From: a virus
Virus record (IMG/VR): IMGVR_UViG_3300041955_000060
Location: 1 to 46,501 of that record
DNA length: 46,501 bases
Direction: 5' to 3' (one strand)
Of this stretch, positions 14,607-22,424 are shown piece by piece. The position numbers were made by a program, and so were the translations under genes. How positions within the stretch are numbered: the first letter of the stretch is position 1; the number at the start of each line of letters is the position of its first letter. The notes under the pieces are model-generated. The model ran no database searches, had not been told where the DNA came from, and saw only the letters and a list, made by a program, of their open reading frames with translations.

Positions 14607-14991
14607 TCTTCTGCCTCAACCACTGCTGCGCCGGCGGGTCTTCCAGATACAGCTTAGCCGCATGCTCCCCAGTCCCGTCCCTAATCTTCAAGTTCGGGAA
14701 TCTCTCCACCTTCCCAACGAACCGCCAGTTGCACCCTCGCCGTTTGCCGCACAAGACTCCACGAAACGGCCCCATGTCATTCTTCCCGTGAGCGTGGTCC
14801 GCCGTGTCGCTGCCCTTGTCATCCGCGAAGAAAATCTTGTCGCACACACCGCATCGGTTATGCTGGAACTCCATTACCGCCTTGTACGTCTCCCAAGTCA
14901 AGAAACCAGAGCCGTCCGGCTCCATGATGCCCTGCTTGTGCCAGTATCGTTCCCTAACCTTCTGGTAGCCCAAAGTCGTCACTGTTCTCAC
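14596..14991 (-). CDS. Endonuclease VII-like HNH nuclease
   Basis: 131 residues with CGVCDK, then ADHAHG (catalytic His), then FRGVLCGKRRGCNW, the zinc-bound treble-clef order of the T4 endonuclease VII (Endonuclease_7) family. Members cut branched DNA before packaging, though phage copies can also be homing nucleases. The start is GTG 14991 with AAGGA 4 nt upstream and a TATA-like box at 15004-15016. An internal ATG at 14925 is less likely. The position next to dpdA and terL fits a packaging-related resolvase. Confidence 0.85.
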   Translation of the reverse strand: MRTVTTLGYQKVRERYWHKQGIMEPDGSGFLTWETYKAVMEFQHNRCGVCDKIFFADDKGSDTADHAHGKNDMGPFRGVLCGKRRGCNWRFVGKVERFPNLKIRDGTGEHAAKLYLEDPPAQQWLRQKNGG

Positions 14992-15003
14992 ATATCCTTG
15001 GAG

Positions 15004-15016
15004 CTACTTAAACCTT
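15004..15016 (-). promoter_or_regulatory. BRE/TATA promoter before endonuclease VII-folE-dpdA-terL
   Basis: AAGGTTTAAGTAG on the minus strand, identical to 33335-33347 and nearly identical to 41866-41878. It lies about 20 nt upstream of the GTG start at 14991 and would give a transcript covering folE, dpdA and terL. Confidence 0.6.
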
Positions 15017-15121
15017 ACGGCCGTTTTCACATCCAACCTGATGCTTCTCGCAATACACCGACCCCGCGATAGCTCTCCGCTTGCATCGGATGTGCCGGTT
15101 GAACCAATGCTGACACCTCAA
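15008..15121 (-). CDS. Possible small zinc-finger protein, 37 aa
   Basis: Begins at TTG overlapping the previous stop (TTGA). Residues include CQHW, RHIRCKRR, GSVYCEKH and GC. The C...GSxYCxxH pattern is a recurrent treble-clef-like motif in small proteins. The promoter box of the next operon overlaps its 3' end. The unusual start codon lowers confidence. Confidence 0.4.
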   Translation of the reverse strand: MRCQHWFNRHIRCKRRAIAGSVYCEKHQVGCENGRKV

Positions 15122-15258
15122 GTCTCATCCTTGTCATCTGCAGTATCTAACCACTCCTGCAAATCCACTCTCTCATTCCAACAATCTTCACAAAGAATGC
15201 CCCAAATGTACCCTTTGTACTGTCTGGCTCCATCTCTTCCGCATCTCTCACATTTCAT
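15118..15258 (-). CDS. Small zinc-ribbon protein, 46 aa
   Basis: CERCG near the N-terminus and CEDC about 20 residues later form a short zinc ribbon, followed by an acidic tail. The ATG at 15258 lies 36 nt after the QueE stop. It couples downstream to a TTG start by TTGA. Function unknown. Confidence 0.55.
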   Translation of the reverse strand: MKCERCGRDGARQYKGYIWGILCEDCWNERVDLQEWLDTADDKDET

Positions 15259-15294
15259 GGGAAATTGCCAACAGGGCAGCCTGTTGCCTCATGG

Positions 15295-16077
15295 CTAAGG
15301 GAACCCACCGGTGATTTGCAGCCTCGGGCTGATGTGCACCTTCTTGAATGCCAGATACGTCTCTTGGAATGCCTTGACAACGCCAGCCTTCAAAAGCTGC
15401 AACGCCTCGTCCATGCTCTTGTCGTCATTCGTTAGCGGCATCAACCAGATGTCGGCATCCTTCGGCAGCATCATCGATTCAACCCAGTCCCGCAAGTCGT
15501 ACACGTCTGCCTGCGTTCCCACCACAAACTTCCACGCTACCTGCACCCCGCAGTTCTGCCACGCCTTGACCTTCTCAATCGTGTACTCGCTCGGATACAA
15601 CTGATACTTCGGGCTCATGTCGAAGAAGTCGATGTTCTTCCGTGCCCACTCGTTCGGAGGCTTCGAACCGTTCGTCTCAAAGTGAATCTTCAGCCCCTTC
15701 GCCTTCAGCCCCTCTATCAACTTGTGAAACGCCTCGCTGTCCTGCCGTAGCATGGGCTCGCCGCCCGTTACCATGACAATCTTTGCCCGCTTGTAGGTGG
15801 CGAACGCCTTTGTCTCCCACGGAGCCAGAGCCAGATGCTTACAAGCCTCCTTCCAAACTCTGTCCACCAGCTTGTCCACGCCCCATACCTCTCCACGCTC
15901 GCTGCCGTCCCACGTCCACTTCGTATCGCACCAAGATAGGCCGCCAGTATTGTTCCGCCAATGGCACTTCATGTTGCAGCCCATGAACCGCAACACCACG
16001 ATACGTTCGCCTGCATACGGCCCTTCTCCCTGCCAGCTTTTGACTGGTGTGCGCTTGTCTACGCCCGCAATCTCCAT
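15295..16077 (-). CDS. queE: 7-carboxy-7-deazaguanine synthase (radical SAM)
   Basis: 260 residues from ATG 16077. The iron-sulphur cluster cysteines are Cys34, Cys38 and Cys50 (CNMKC...WCDT), preceded by SWQGEGPYAG and followed by TGGEPMLR, all QueE hallmarks. It turns carboxy-tetrahydropterin into 7-carboxy-7-deazaguanine. The cluster loop between the second and third Cys is longer than in canonical radical SAM proteins, as is usual for some QueE. The start at 16077 has AAGGTGA 6 nt upstream and matches the family N-terminus; 16125 (GAGGTG upstream) would add 16 residues. QueD, which makes its substrate, is not seen here. Confidence 0.92.
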   Translation of the reverse strand: MEIAGVDKRTPVKSWQGEGPYAGERIVVLRFMGCNMKCHWRNNTGGLSWCDTKWTWDGSERGEVWGVDKLVDRVWKEACKHLALAPWETKAFATYKRAKIVMVTGGEPMLRQDSEAFHKLIEGLKAKGLKIHFETNGSKPPNEWARKNIDFFDMSPKYQLYPSEYTIEKVKAWQNCGVQVAWKFVVGTQADVYDLRDWVESMMLPKDADIWLMPLTNDDKSMDEALQLLKAGVVKAFQETYLAFKKVHISPRLQITGGFP

Positions 16078-16106
16078 CCTGTTCACCTTACCCCGAACCA
16101 TTCTCC

Positions 16107-16640
16107 TTATGCCTGCAATGACCATCGCCGCACCTCTTCCTCGAATGCCTTGCCTGCTTCTCCGTTGTTCATGTTCATCAGCCTGAGCGGCGGGAGACAT
16201 GTTGGCGTTCCGCTTGTGTTCTCACAGTACAATCCCATCCACGCTGCCTCCGAGTTCCCCGCCGTTGCGTCAGCCCATTTGACTCGCTTCTCCGCCTCTA
16301 CATCTGGGATGACCCCAAACTGCTTGTGGATAGCCGCCCTCACCCGTGCCTCCAGCTCCCTGTATCCTGCCATGCAATCCATGTGCTTTAGCGGGCCGGG
16401 AACGTCTACCAGATACGCCTCAGAGGCATCATGTAGCAACGCCCGTAGCTTGTCCCTTGGCTCTACCAGCTCACTGACGAACAACGAGTGCTGCGCTACG
16501 CTCCACCACCTGCCGTGCCCTGCCCACCTACACAACTTCCCCAGAGCGAACCCTATCTCCGACTCCAGATACCGGAAGTCCTCAGGCCGTTCAAAGTAGA
16601 ACACCTGCCCACTATGCGTGGCAATGTACTCCCCTGTCAT
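16107..16640 (-). CDS. HD-domain phosphohydrolase
   Basis: 177 residues. Metal ligands: His in SVAQHS, His-Asp in LLHDASEA, and a later Asp in KWADAT. The GQVFYF...GHGRWWSVAQHS pattern matches phage HD hydrolases related to YfbR-type 5'-nucleotidases. It may dephosphorylate nucleotides or pterin intermediates. It lies directly upstream of queE, and the same gene neighbourhood is seen in other viruses with deazaguanine genes; a role in that pathway is inference. It starts right after the previous stop (TAGATG). Confidence 0.85.
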   Translation of the reverse strand: MTGEYIATHSGQVFYFERPEDFRYLESEIGFALGKLCRWAGHGRWWSVAQHSLFVSELVEPRDKLRALLHDASEAYLVDVPGPLKHMDCMAGYRELEARVRAAIHKQFGVIPDVEAEKRVKWADATAGNSEAAWMGLYCENTSGTPTCLPPLRLMNMNNGEAGKAFEEEVRRWSLQA

Positions 16641-17021
16641 CTACGGATACCACTGATAGCTTACGCCGCTCGCGCCGTTCGCGTTACAGTTCATGTTGAC
16701 GATATTGTTTGCGCTCCCGTATAGCGGAAGGGCGTACGTGGGCGGGCTCCCTGTCGTGTACGTTATGGATGTCCCGGTGCCTGTCGTAATCCACGGCTGA
16801 ACCGTGCCCACGATGGTATACGTTCCCGGGTTCACAATGTAAGGGCTCACGTTCGGGTTGAACGGCGTGCTCGGGCTTGGCATGCTGGGCGGAACTGGGC
16901 CGGGGACGTACATCCCACCTCGCTTCTCCATGTCCATTCGCGTCCGCTCATCCTCAATCTCCTTGTCCGACTGTGGCTCCACATGGAACAGTTCACCGAT
17001 GTCGAACTTAGGCTTTGACAT
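16641..17021 (-). CDS. Hypothetical protein with KPxFDIGxLF N-terminal peptide
   Basis: 126 residues. The N-terminus (KPKFDIGELFHVE) matches the peptide in the protein at 2504-3013. An acidic helix follows, then a Pro-rich linker (PGPVPPSMPSPS) and a Thr/Gly/Tyr-rich beta segment resembling a small structural domain. There is no membrane segment. The combination of a shared short N-terminal peptide with unrelated bodies suggests a common docking signal. Confidence 0.7.
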   Translation of the reverse strand: MSKPKFDIGELFHVEPQSDKEIEDERTRMDMEKRGGMYVPGPVPPSMPSPSTPFNPNVSPYIVNPGTYTIVGTVQPWITTGTGTSITYTTGSPPTYALPLYGSANNIVNMNCNANGASGVSYQWYP

Positions 17022-17023
17022 AC

Positions 17024-18379
17024 TTACTCCTTGATGGGCACCTGCCCTGCTGGGATTCCCTGACTCTCCCGGGGGCCAACCGATGGCGTGACGGGCCCCG
17101 GCTCGTTTGTCGGAAGCATCTTCTTTGACGCCTCTTCCTCAATCTGCTTCTCTGCCTGAGCCAGCGCCTTCCGCATCGCCTCCAGCTGTTCCTGTCGAGG
17201 GTCCAAGATGGGCATCGTCCGAATCTTCTCTGCCTGCTCTGCAAGCTGCTGAGCAAGTCGCTTCCAGCTGAACTGTGGATACAACCGCATGTTGATTTCC
17301 TTCTTGCCCATGTCGAACGCCTTCGCCAGCTTCTCAGCTGCATCATCCGGGTCCGCCGCATGCTCGAACGTCCACACCGTAGGCAGCGTTGCCGTTGCCT
17401 TGATGAACTGCGCCCTGTCACCGAAACACGAGAAGATTTCGCGGTGAATCGGCGTGTCCGTGACTACCGCGGGTAGCCCACATGCCAACGCTTCCAGCAG
17501 TGGCTCATTGAACCCTTCCGCTGCCGTACAACTGATGAATGCGTCCCCGAGGTTGTACATCGTCGCCATCTCCGCCGTAGTCAAGTCCCACGTCATCAAC
17601 TTCATGCCTTCCCCACTCTTCAGGAAGCATGACTTCTCCAGCCCGAGGTTCGTGACGAACAGCGGCAAGTCGAATCCGCCGTACGGGTTCGTGTGCAGAT
17701 ACAGGATAGCATCGCTCCGCGTCTGTTCCGTGGGGTTCTCAAACGTCCATCCGGGCGAAAGATACTTCCTGAATGCCATCATCGACAATGGAATCGCCTT
17801 CCTGTAATCCATGTTCGCTCCAACGAAGATTGCCATCTTCTTGTCTGTCGGCAACCCTGTCCCCTTCCTGTCTGTCGGGAACGTTCGGAACATCCCGGGG
17901 TCCACACCGTTATACAAACAACCAACTCTGTCCTTCGGAGCGCCCTGCTTAATCAACGCATCTACACCTACCTGATTCGTGACGTACGTGAAGTCGGCCT
18001 GCTTGTCGATAGTCTCAACGAACTCGGGTGGCAGTGGTGTAGCCTGTACCGGCGTGTAGTTAATCAGATGTACTCCCAGCTGGTGGCACATCCCAATCAG
18101 CGAGTACGGCGTTGGCACGTACTTCGGGATGAAAATCCAGTTGTCCCTGATGTGCATCATAACGTCAGGATGGAACTTCGCAATTGACTTCTGCAGCATG
18201 AACGGCGTTGCACCCGGATAGATATCCAGCCCTTTGTAGCGCACCGGCTCGCCAGCGTGTCCCAATCCCATCGCAGCCACTTCGTGCCCCAACTGGTCAA
18301 GCTCGTTCAGCAAGTTATACGTGTTCTGTCCGTAGCCCGTGTTCAAGCCCGGCGAATCAGACAAAATCAAAAACCTCAT
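17024..18379 (-). CDS. GT4-family glycosyltransferase
   Basis: 451 residues. The N-terminal Rossmann domain starts at MRFLILSDSPGLNTGYGQNTY. The C-terminal domain has FVGANMDYRKA, and EGFNEPLLEALACGLPAVVTD is the GT4 nucleotide-sugar loop with its two Glu residues. After about residue 385 there is a charged helix and a Pro-rich tail not needed for catalysis. Start ATG 18379 overlaps the previous stop as ATGA. The gene lies apart from the other surface-sugar genes, so it may modify a different target; glucosylation of modified DNA is another possibility. Neither is shown by the sequence. Confidence 0.88.
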   Translation of the reverse strand: MRFLILSDSPGLNTGYGQNTYNLLNELDQLGHEVAAMGLGHAGEPVRYKGLDIYPGATPFMLQKSIAKFHPDVMMHIRDNWIFIPKYVPTPYSLIGMCHQLGVHLINYTPVQATPLPPEFVETIDKQADFTYVTNQVGVDALIKQGAPKDRVGCLYNGVDPGMFRTFPTDRKGTGLPTDKKMAIFVGANMDYRKAIPLSMMAFRKYLSPGWTFENPTEQTRSDAILYLHTNPYGGFDLPLFVTNLGLEKSCFLKSGEGMKLMTWDLTTAEMATMYNLGDAFISCTAAEGFNEPLLEALACGLPAVVTDTPIHREIFSCFGDRAQFIKATATLPTVWTFEHAADPDDAAEKLAKAFDMGKKEINMRLYPQFSWKRLAQQLAEQAEKIRTMPILDPRQEQLEAMRKALAQAEKQIEEEASKKMLPTNEPGPVTPSVGPRESQGIPAGQVPIKE

Positions 18380-18561
18380 AGCTTCCACTCCCTAATCGGG
18401 ATGACATGATGCCATCGGCTTCTGTCTCCCCAAAACATGCCGTTGCGGACGTTCCACCTTCCATCCAGCCCCGTTGTTATCATCGTCTGGTCCTCATTAC
18501 AAAGCACCGTGTTCCCCTCGAAGTCAATCGTTGGTGTCCCATTTTCAATAAGCAACTTCAT
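18376..18561 (-). CDS. Small hypothetical protein, 61 aa
   Basis: 61 residues, beta-rich, with several Trp in the C-terminal half (GRWNV, MFWGDRSRWHH). It is joined to both neighbours by ATGA overlaps. No family recognised. Confidence 0.6.
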   Translation of the reverse strand: MKLLIENGTPTIDFEGNTVLCNEDQTMITTGLDGRWNVRNGMFWGDRSRWHHVIPIREWKL

Positions 18562-18752
18562 TCGGACGCCTCCTCAGCCACCGAAACCTCGATTCGAATC
18601 TTGGCTCCCAGCGGGATGTTCTGGAACAACGCGTTGCCCTTGTTCGCAAAGCGTAGCTTCCACTTCTCCTCTGTGCCAACCTCAGTTCCCGTCACTCCAA
18701 TTCCGCGATACGAGTTCATGCTCACTTCCCCTTCAATCACTGTTTGCTTCAT
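18558..18752 (-). CDS. Small hypothetical protein, 64 aa
   Basis: 64 residues, acidic and beta-rich (WKLRFANKGNALFQNIPLGAK). It could be a small beta-barrel. ATGA overlaps link it on both sides. No recognised family. Confidence 0.6.
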   Translation of the reverse strand: MKQTVIEGEVSMNSYRGIGVTGTEVGTEEKWKLRFANKGNALFQNIPLGAKIRIEVSVAEEASE

Positions 18753-18931
18753 TCCTTCACCTTCAATGCTTTCAACACTTCGTCCATGCTCGCCTCTGCC
18801 GCCTTCTTCGTCTCAAACCCGCTGGACCCCCACTGACAGAACTTCTCTCCCCGCTGTTCAATCTTGTAGGCCCAGCCACCCTTCTCCCGCCATAGCCCCG
18901 CCCAAATACTACTGCTGCCCACTCGCTTCAT
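18749..18931 (-). CDS. Small hypothetical protein, 60 aa
   Basis: 60 residues. WAYKIEQRGEKFCQWG followed by FETKKAAEA resembles the three-strand-plus-helix DNA-binding pattern of AP2-like or integrase N-terminal domains, but this is weak. The ATG has a strong GGAGGTGA site and lies 23 nt inside the end of the nuclease gene. Confidence 0.6.
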   Translation of the reverse strand: MKRVGSSSIWAGLWREKGGWAYKIEQRGEKFCQWGSSGFETKKAAEASMDEVLKALKVKE

Positions 18932-19616
18932 CAGCTATCACCTCCTCCTTTTTCTTCTTTTCGGTCCACTTCCGATGAAACACGTCAGACAAATGCTTGG
19001 CATCCTTCTTCCCAAGCACCTGCGTCAACTCAGTAGGAGATGCACTCACTACCTTATCAAGGCTACGGAACGTCTTAAGCAATGCCTCGCCCTTCGTTTC
19101 GCCAATCCCATCGATGCCACGCAGAACGTCCACGCTCTCCTCGTTAGCCGTCCGCTTGTCCTTCGTGAACCCGAGCATTCGCGGGAACGTCTCTTCCTGC
19201 GCATCGCCAACCTTCTGAGTCAGCCTCTTGATTAGATTCACTGTCTCAGACATGTTCTCCGTAGCCATCAGTGTGATGTCATTCCATCCATACATTATGG
19301 ATGCCTTCGTTCCCGCAAGCCTAGCCTCCGTTATCGAAGAATCCCACTTTGAGGCGTCCTCCAGCAATCCTTCAATCAACAATACCTTCTTGTAGCCCTC
19401 GAACTTTTCGAGCCCCTTCATCTGAGCCCACAGCCGTCCGTCCTTCAAGCTTGCGAACAAGTCGTTGATTTCCTTGCGCTCGATGACGAATCGTTGCTTC
19501 GGCCCTTCGATGATGAAGTCGCCAAACGTCAACGTCCGCATTTGTGCCCCCGGAATCAGTGTCAGCAGCTCCTGCGCCAGATGCTTCGGTTCCCGCGTGT
19601 CAATGATTAGCGTCAC
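18909..19616 (-). CDS. XPF/ERCC4-type nuclease with helix-hairpin-helix domain
   Basis: 235 residues from GTG 19616 (GTGA overlap with the previous stop); ATG 19634 is the alternative. Catalytic motif: Asp6/Glu9 (IIDTRE), Asp33 (FGDF), Glu46-Arg47-Lys48 and Asp52 (ERKEIND), the XPF/Mus81 nuclease signature. GIDGIGETKGEALLKTF (about residue 165) is the start of an (HhH)2 DNA-binding domain. There is no helicase domain, as in crenarchaeal short XPF. It would cut branched or flapped DNA during repair or fork processing. A lysine-rich tail follows. Confidence 0.92.
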   Translation of the reverse strand: MTLIIDTREPKHLAQELLTLIPGAQMRTLTFGDFIIEGPKQRFVIERKEINDLFASLKDGRLWAQMKGLEKFEGYKKVLLIEGLLEDASKWDSSITEARLAGTKASIMYGWNDITLMATENMSETVNLIKRLTQKVGDAQEETFPRMLGFTKDKRTANEESVDVLRGIDGIGETKGEALLKTFRSLDKVVSASPTELTQVLGKKDAKHLSDVFHRKWTEKKKKEEVIADEASGQQ

Positions 19617-19930
19617 GGCTCGGGTGCTCCACATGACTTGCATCGACCATCATCAAACCCTCGCTTCGTCCCGCAGTAATCACATCTCTTTTCGAGCGCT
19701 CCTTGTAGGAAATTGCCGCCGCCGATGATAAAGGGCAGCATACCGAAGCATCCCATCACTCCAACTGTTGACGTTGCGTAGGCGTAGGCTCCAGTTACCG
19801 TCCCTCTAAGCGGTTCGATTTCCCGAGGGTCAACCCCAGCCTTGTTGCCAAGCCAGTTCCACGCTTCGGCTTCCGCTTGCTCGTGACTTACCAAAACAGG
19901 TGCTTCCTGCGCTTTTCTAAACCAACTCAT
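19613..19930 (-). CDS. Hypothetical protein with zinc-ribbon C-terminus
   Basis: 105 residues. The N-terminal half is amphipathic, a Gly-rich hydrophobic stretch (GVMGCFGMLPFIIGGGNF) sits in the middle, and CDYCG...CKSCG forms a zinc ribbon at the end. The hydrophobic stretch could be a membrane segment. It is coupled by ATGA upstream and GTGA downstream. Family unknown. Confidence 0.65.
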   Translation of the reverse strand: MSWFRKAQEAPVLVSHEQAEAEAWNWLGNKAGVDPREIEPLRGTVTGAYAYATSTVGVMGCFGMLPFIIGGGNFLQGALEKRCDYCGTKRGFDDGRCKSCGAPEP

Positions 19931-20202
19931 GTTTCCACCAACAAATCCCGAAGATGACGAGCTATCGCCTCACAAGTGATAACCCGCTTCCCCTTCTGCA
20001 TCGTGCCGTCTTCCATCTTAACATCCAGCCCCGTCTCGCTTGCCGTTTCCAGCTCTTTTGCCAACGCCTTGAGCTTCACTCGAAGCGGGTCGTTCTCAAC
20101 CATTTCAGCTGCTCGCTCGTAGGCGTGGGCTGCAATCTCACCATACATACCGTCGTCGGCCTCCTTGGCCTTTGCTCGCAACTCGTCTGCCAATCGTGTC
20201 AT
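19927..20202 (-). CDS. Hypothetical helical protein, 91 aa
   Basis: 91 residues, predominantly Ala/Glu/Lys/Leu and helical, with a short beta-hairpin (VKMEDGTMQKGKRV). It overlaps both neighbours as ATGA in the recombination gene run. No recognised family. Confidence 0.6.
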   Translation of the reverse strand: MTRLADELRAKAKEADDGMYGEIAAHAYERAAEMVENDPLRVKLKALAKELETASETGLDVKMEDGTMQKGKRVITCEAIARHLRDLLVET

Positions 20203-20984
20203 TCCTTTTTCTCCTCTATTTGCTTCTGAGGGCCAGTCACCGGCCCGCTCAAAGCCTCACAATCCTTTTTCCACTTGCAGTATCCACATAGCCATCCTGT
20301 CGTCCTGTCGATGATTTTACCAGCATTGATGGCCTCCTGAACCTTCCGCACCTTCTCTTCAAGCTCTGCCTTTGCCGCCTTAGCATCCACATCAAAAGCA
20401 AATGCCCGCATCCTCAAGATTGGCTCGCCCCTCGCTATGGCTTCCTCAAGCTGCCTCTTCGTGGGAATCACCGGGCGGAAATACAGAAGCGCTCCCTTGT
20501 CCACGTTCGCTCCCGTCTGCTCGTTGTACAGTGCCGCGTAGTAGCTCACCTGCTTGATATGATGCGCGTTGGGGCTCCGAGGAACCGTGGCCACGAACTT
20601 CTTGTCGATGATGACTCGGGTGCCATCGTCCCACTTCTTGACTTCATCGATGTGCCCGAGAATCTTCACCTTCGTTCCGTTCACATCAAGCTCCCTGCTC
20701 AACCCGAACTCATGCTCATCTGTAATCGGAGTCTCGTGCAGCTTCGTGCCAATCCACGTTCGCCACAGGCCCTCTTTGTCCATCTCCTCGCCTTCTTCGT
20801 GGTTGCTCGTTTCCTTCTCTTCGTGCAGCCGAGCATATTGGATGCTCCGTAGACACTCGTAGCTCAAGCCGCTGACGTGGAACCCGGGCTCCCTGCCAGC
20901 CGCACCCATCTTGCTGTAGGCACGGACGCCCTGCTCAAACAGCTCTTCTATTTCGTGTTCCAACGTCTCGTCTTCAGCTTCCAT
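20199..20984 (-). CDS. Cas4/RecB-like PD-(D/E)XK nuclease
   Basis: 261 residues. The nuclease core is GHIDEV (acidic), VIIDKKF (the D-x-K part) and QVSYYAALY (motif IV Gln-x-x-x-Tyr). One Cys near residue 44 (SYECLRS) and three near the C-terminus (CGYCKWKKDC) would hold a 4Fe-4S cluster, as in Cas4 and AddB-type enzymes. It is probably a 5'-3' or single-strand exonuclease for recombination. There is no CRISPR array nearby, so it is a viral recombination nuclease rather than part of a CRISPR system. It starts immediately after the RPA-like gene. Confidence 0.85.
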   Translation of the reverse strand: MEAEDETLEHEIEELFEQGVRAYSKMGAAGREPGFHVSGLSYECLRSIQYARLHEEKETSNHEEGEEMDKEGLWRTWIGTKLHETPITDEHEFGLSRELDVNGTKVKILGHIDEVKKWDDGTRVIIDKKFVATVPRSPNAHHIKQVSYYAALYNEQTGANVDKGALLYFRPVIPTKRQLEEAIARGEPILRMRAFAFDVDAKAAKAELEEKVRKVQEAINAGKIIDRTTGWLCGYCKWKKDCEALSGPVTGPQKQIEEKKE

Positions 20985-21617
20985 TTACCACTTCACCCTT
21001 CCGTTTGCGTGACTGATGAACACTCGCTCGAAAATGGGAGACAGCAGCTCCTTATTAGCCTTTGTGGCGAACTCGAATTCCTCTTCCGACAGCCCTCCTT
21101 CGCCTCCGTGTACCTCTTTGTAGTCGTCCAGCTTGCTCCAAGCCGTCAGTTGTTCCGGCGTTAGCGCTGCGATGCTCTTGATGTAGAACTCCCGTCCGAA
21201 CTTCTCGCTCACCTTCAGCACCCCGCTCACCACGAACAGCTCGTTGCCCTCAATGATGTCCACCACTGCCTTGTCCGTCCCGATGCGCTCGAACGACTCG
21301 ATGCCCGACTGGTCCCCCGCAATCATCCGGCAAATGTAGAATGGCACCCGCCCCGTGTTGTGCTCGCATCCCTTCCGCTTGTTGCACTCTTTGCAGACAT
21401 CCATCGTGTTGACGCTGCTTTCCACCTTCGTGACAATCAGCGACACCGGCATGTCCGCCTTGAGTTCCGAGATGCTCGATAGCTGATAGGCCATTGTCTG
21501 CAACGACATCGAAGGCTGATTCAGAACCTTCTTCCGATACAGACTCTCAATCAGCTTCGGGTTGCTCATTACGTACGGATAGTGTTCCCGTCCCCACTTC
21601 TCGATTTCCGCGTCCAT
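20985..21617 (-). CDS. RPA-like single-strand DNA-binding protein (OB fold with zinc)
   Basis: 210 residues from ATG 21617 (TAATG overlap). The middle has an OB-fold pattern interrupted by a zinc motif (VCKEC, GCEH, YIC), then FVVSGVLKVSEKFGREFYIKSI. Archaeal RPA subunits have such zinc-containing OB folds. The neighbours are ERCC4, Cas4-like, PolB, primase and RadA-like genes, which supports a role in coating single-stranded DNA. The fold is inferred from pattern, not from a search. Confidence 0.65.
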   Translation of the reverse strand: MDAEIEKWGREHYPYVMSNPKLIESLYRKKVLNQPSMSLQTMAYQLSSISELKADMPVSLIVTKVESSVNTMDVCKECNKRKGCEHNTGRVPFYICRMIAGDQSGIESFERIGTDKAVVDIIEGNELFVVSGVLKVSEKFGREFYIKSIAALTPEQLTAWSKLDDYKEVHGGEGGLSEEEFEFATKANKELLSPIFERVFISHANGRVKW

Positions 21618-21853
21618 TACACTGTCTCCAACTTGACGTGGACCCTCGTTCCCGCCGGGAACATTTTGTTTGCCGCCCATAGCTTGAGTTCGTCATTGAC
21701 AGAAACCACGATTCCGCCCAAGCCCATCTCGCGGATTACGCCATCAAACTCAAACCCAGCAACGACTTTCAGCATGGTTCCCGACTTGGCCCCCATCTTC
21801 GGCTCCATCGCTTCCTTCAACTCTGCCACCGCTGGCTCCAATTCTTCGTCCAT
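21617..21853 (-). CDS. Small beta protein, paralogue of 22425-22661
   Basis: 78 residues. The last 45 residues (FDGVIREMGLGG, then LKLWAANKMFPAGTRVHV) align with the gene at 22425-22661 (LWAAHKMFPVGTKVKI). ATG 21853 is chosen because GGAGTGA lies upstream; a longer frame starts at 21883. It ends with a TAATG overlap to the RPA-like gene. The fold resembles a small beta-barrel; function unknown. Confidence 0.65.
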   Translation of the reverse strand: MDEELEPAVAELKEAMEPKMGAKSGTMLKVVAGFEFDGVIREMGLGGIVVSVNDELKLWAANKMFPAGTRVHVKLETV

Positions 21854-21857
21854 TTCT

Positions 21858-22214
21858 TCACTCCTCGTATGTTTCCTCTTCAATGGATGCCAAGTAGCCC
21901 ACAGATGTAGCGAGCACTCGGTTCAGTCCTTCCAACAGCTCGTTGTACTCCTTGCTGTCCATCGTCACCTTCTCTGTCGTATTGGCGTCCAACGCTCGCA
22001 ATGCGTCGCTGAACACGTCTGTCGTCGCAGATGGCGGAAACGGCGGGTAACGAAACACCGCGTCCCCATCAACCGTGTGCCTCTGAACGTAAGCGAAATA
22101 CTTACCCAGCTTTATCTTCCACTTCTGGATACCTTCCACCCGCAGTGCCATCGCCTTCTCTCGCCTCTCCTCGATTTCCTTTCGCAGCTTTGCTGCATCT
22201 ACCACAATCTTCAT
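21858..22214 (-). CDS. Hypothetical protein, 118 aa
   Basis: 118 residues. The N-terminal helix is Lys/Glu/Arg-rich, a central stretch contains YPPFPPSATTDVF, and the C-terminus is acidic. It is coupled upstream by ATGA and ends 4 nt before the next ATG. No family recognised. Confidence 0.6.
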   Translation of the reverse strand: MKIVVDAAKLRKEIEERREKAMALRVEGIQKWKIKLGKYFAYVQRHTVDGDAVFRYPPFPPSATTDVFSDALRALDANTTEKVTMDSKEYNELLEGLNRVLATSVGYLASIEEETYEE

Positions 22215-22423
22215 CTTTGTTCTCCTTGCCCAAACAACATGTCCAATCCCATGCTCTCTTCCTCTTCTTGTCGAAACACCAGTAGCTTGTCGCCCCGCTT
22301 AATCTTTGGACGGGCGAAATCATCCTCTGGCGCAATAATCGTACCGTGATATTTCCACTTGTTGCCTTTCTTATCAACAAGAGTAACTACATCCCCAAAA
22401 TTAATCTGAACATACTCTGTCAT
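22211..22423 (-). CDS. Small hypothetical protein, 70 aa
   Basis: 70 residues from ATG 22423, right after the preceding stop. Beta-rich (VVTLVDKKGNKWKYHGTII, then KIKRGDKLLVF), like a small SH3-type barrel, with an acidic tail. The longer frame to 22561 only mirrors the neighbouring gene. Function unknown. Confidence 0.6.
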   Translation of the reverse strand: MTEYVQINFGDVVTLVDKKGNKWKYHGTIIAPEDDFARPKIKRGDKLLVFRQEEEESMGLDMLFGQGEQR

Positions 22424-22424
22424 G

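Noticed and set aside
16107-16640. HD protein as a dGTPase or Cas3-type HD nuclease
   Set aside because: It is far too small for Cas3 and lacks helicase motifs; the pattern fits the short phage HD hydrolases better.
18749-18931. Small integrase or AP2 regulator
   Set aside because: The WAYKI...FETKKAAEA pattern is suggestive, but 60 residues and no catalytic part make a firm call unsafe.
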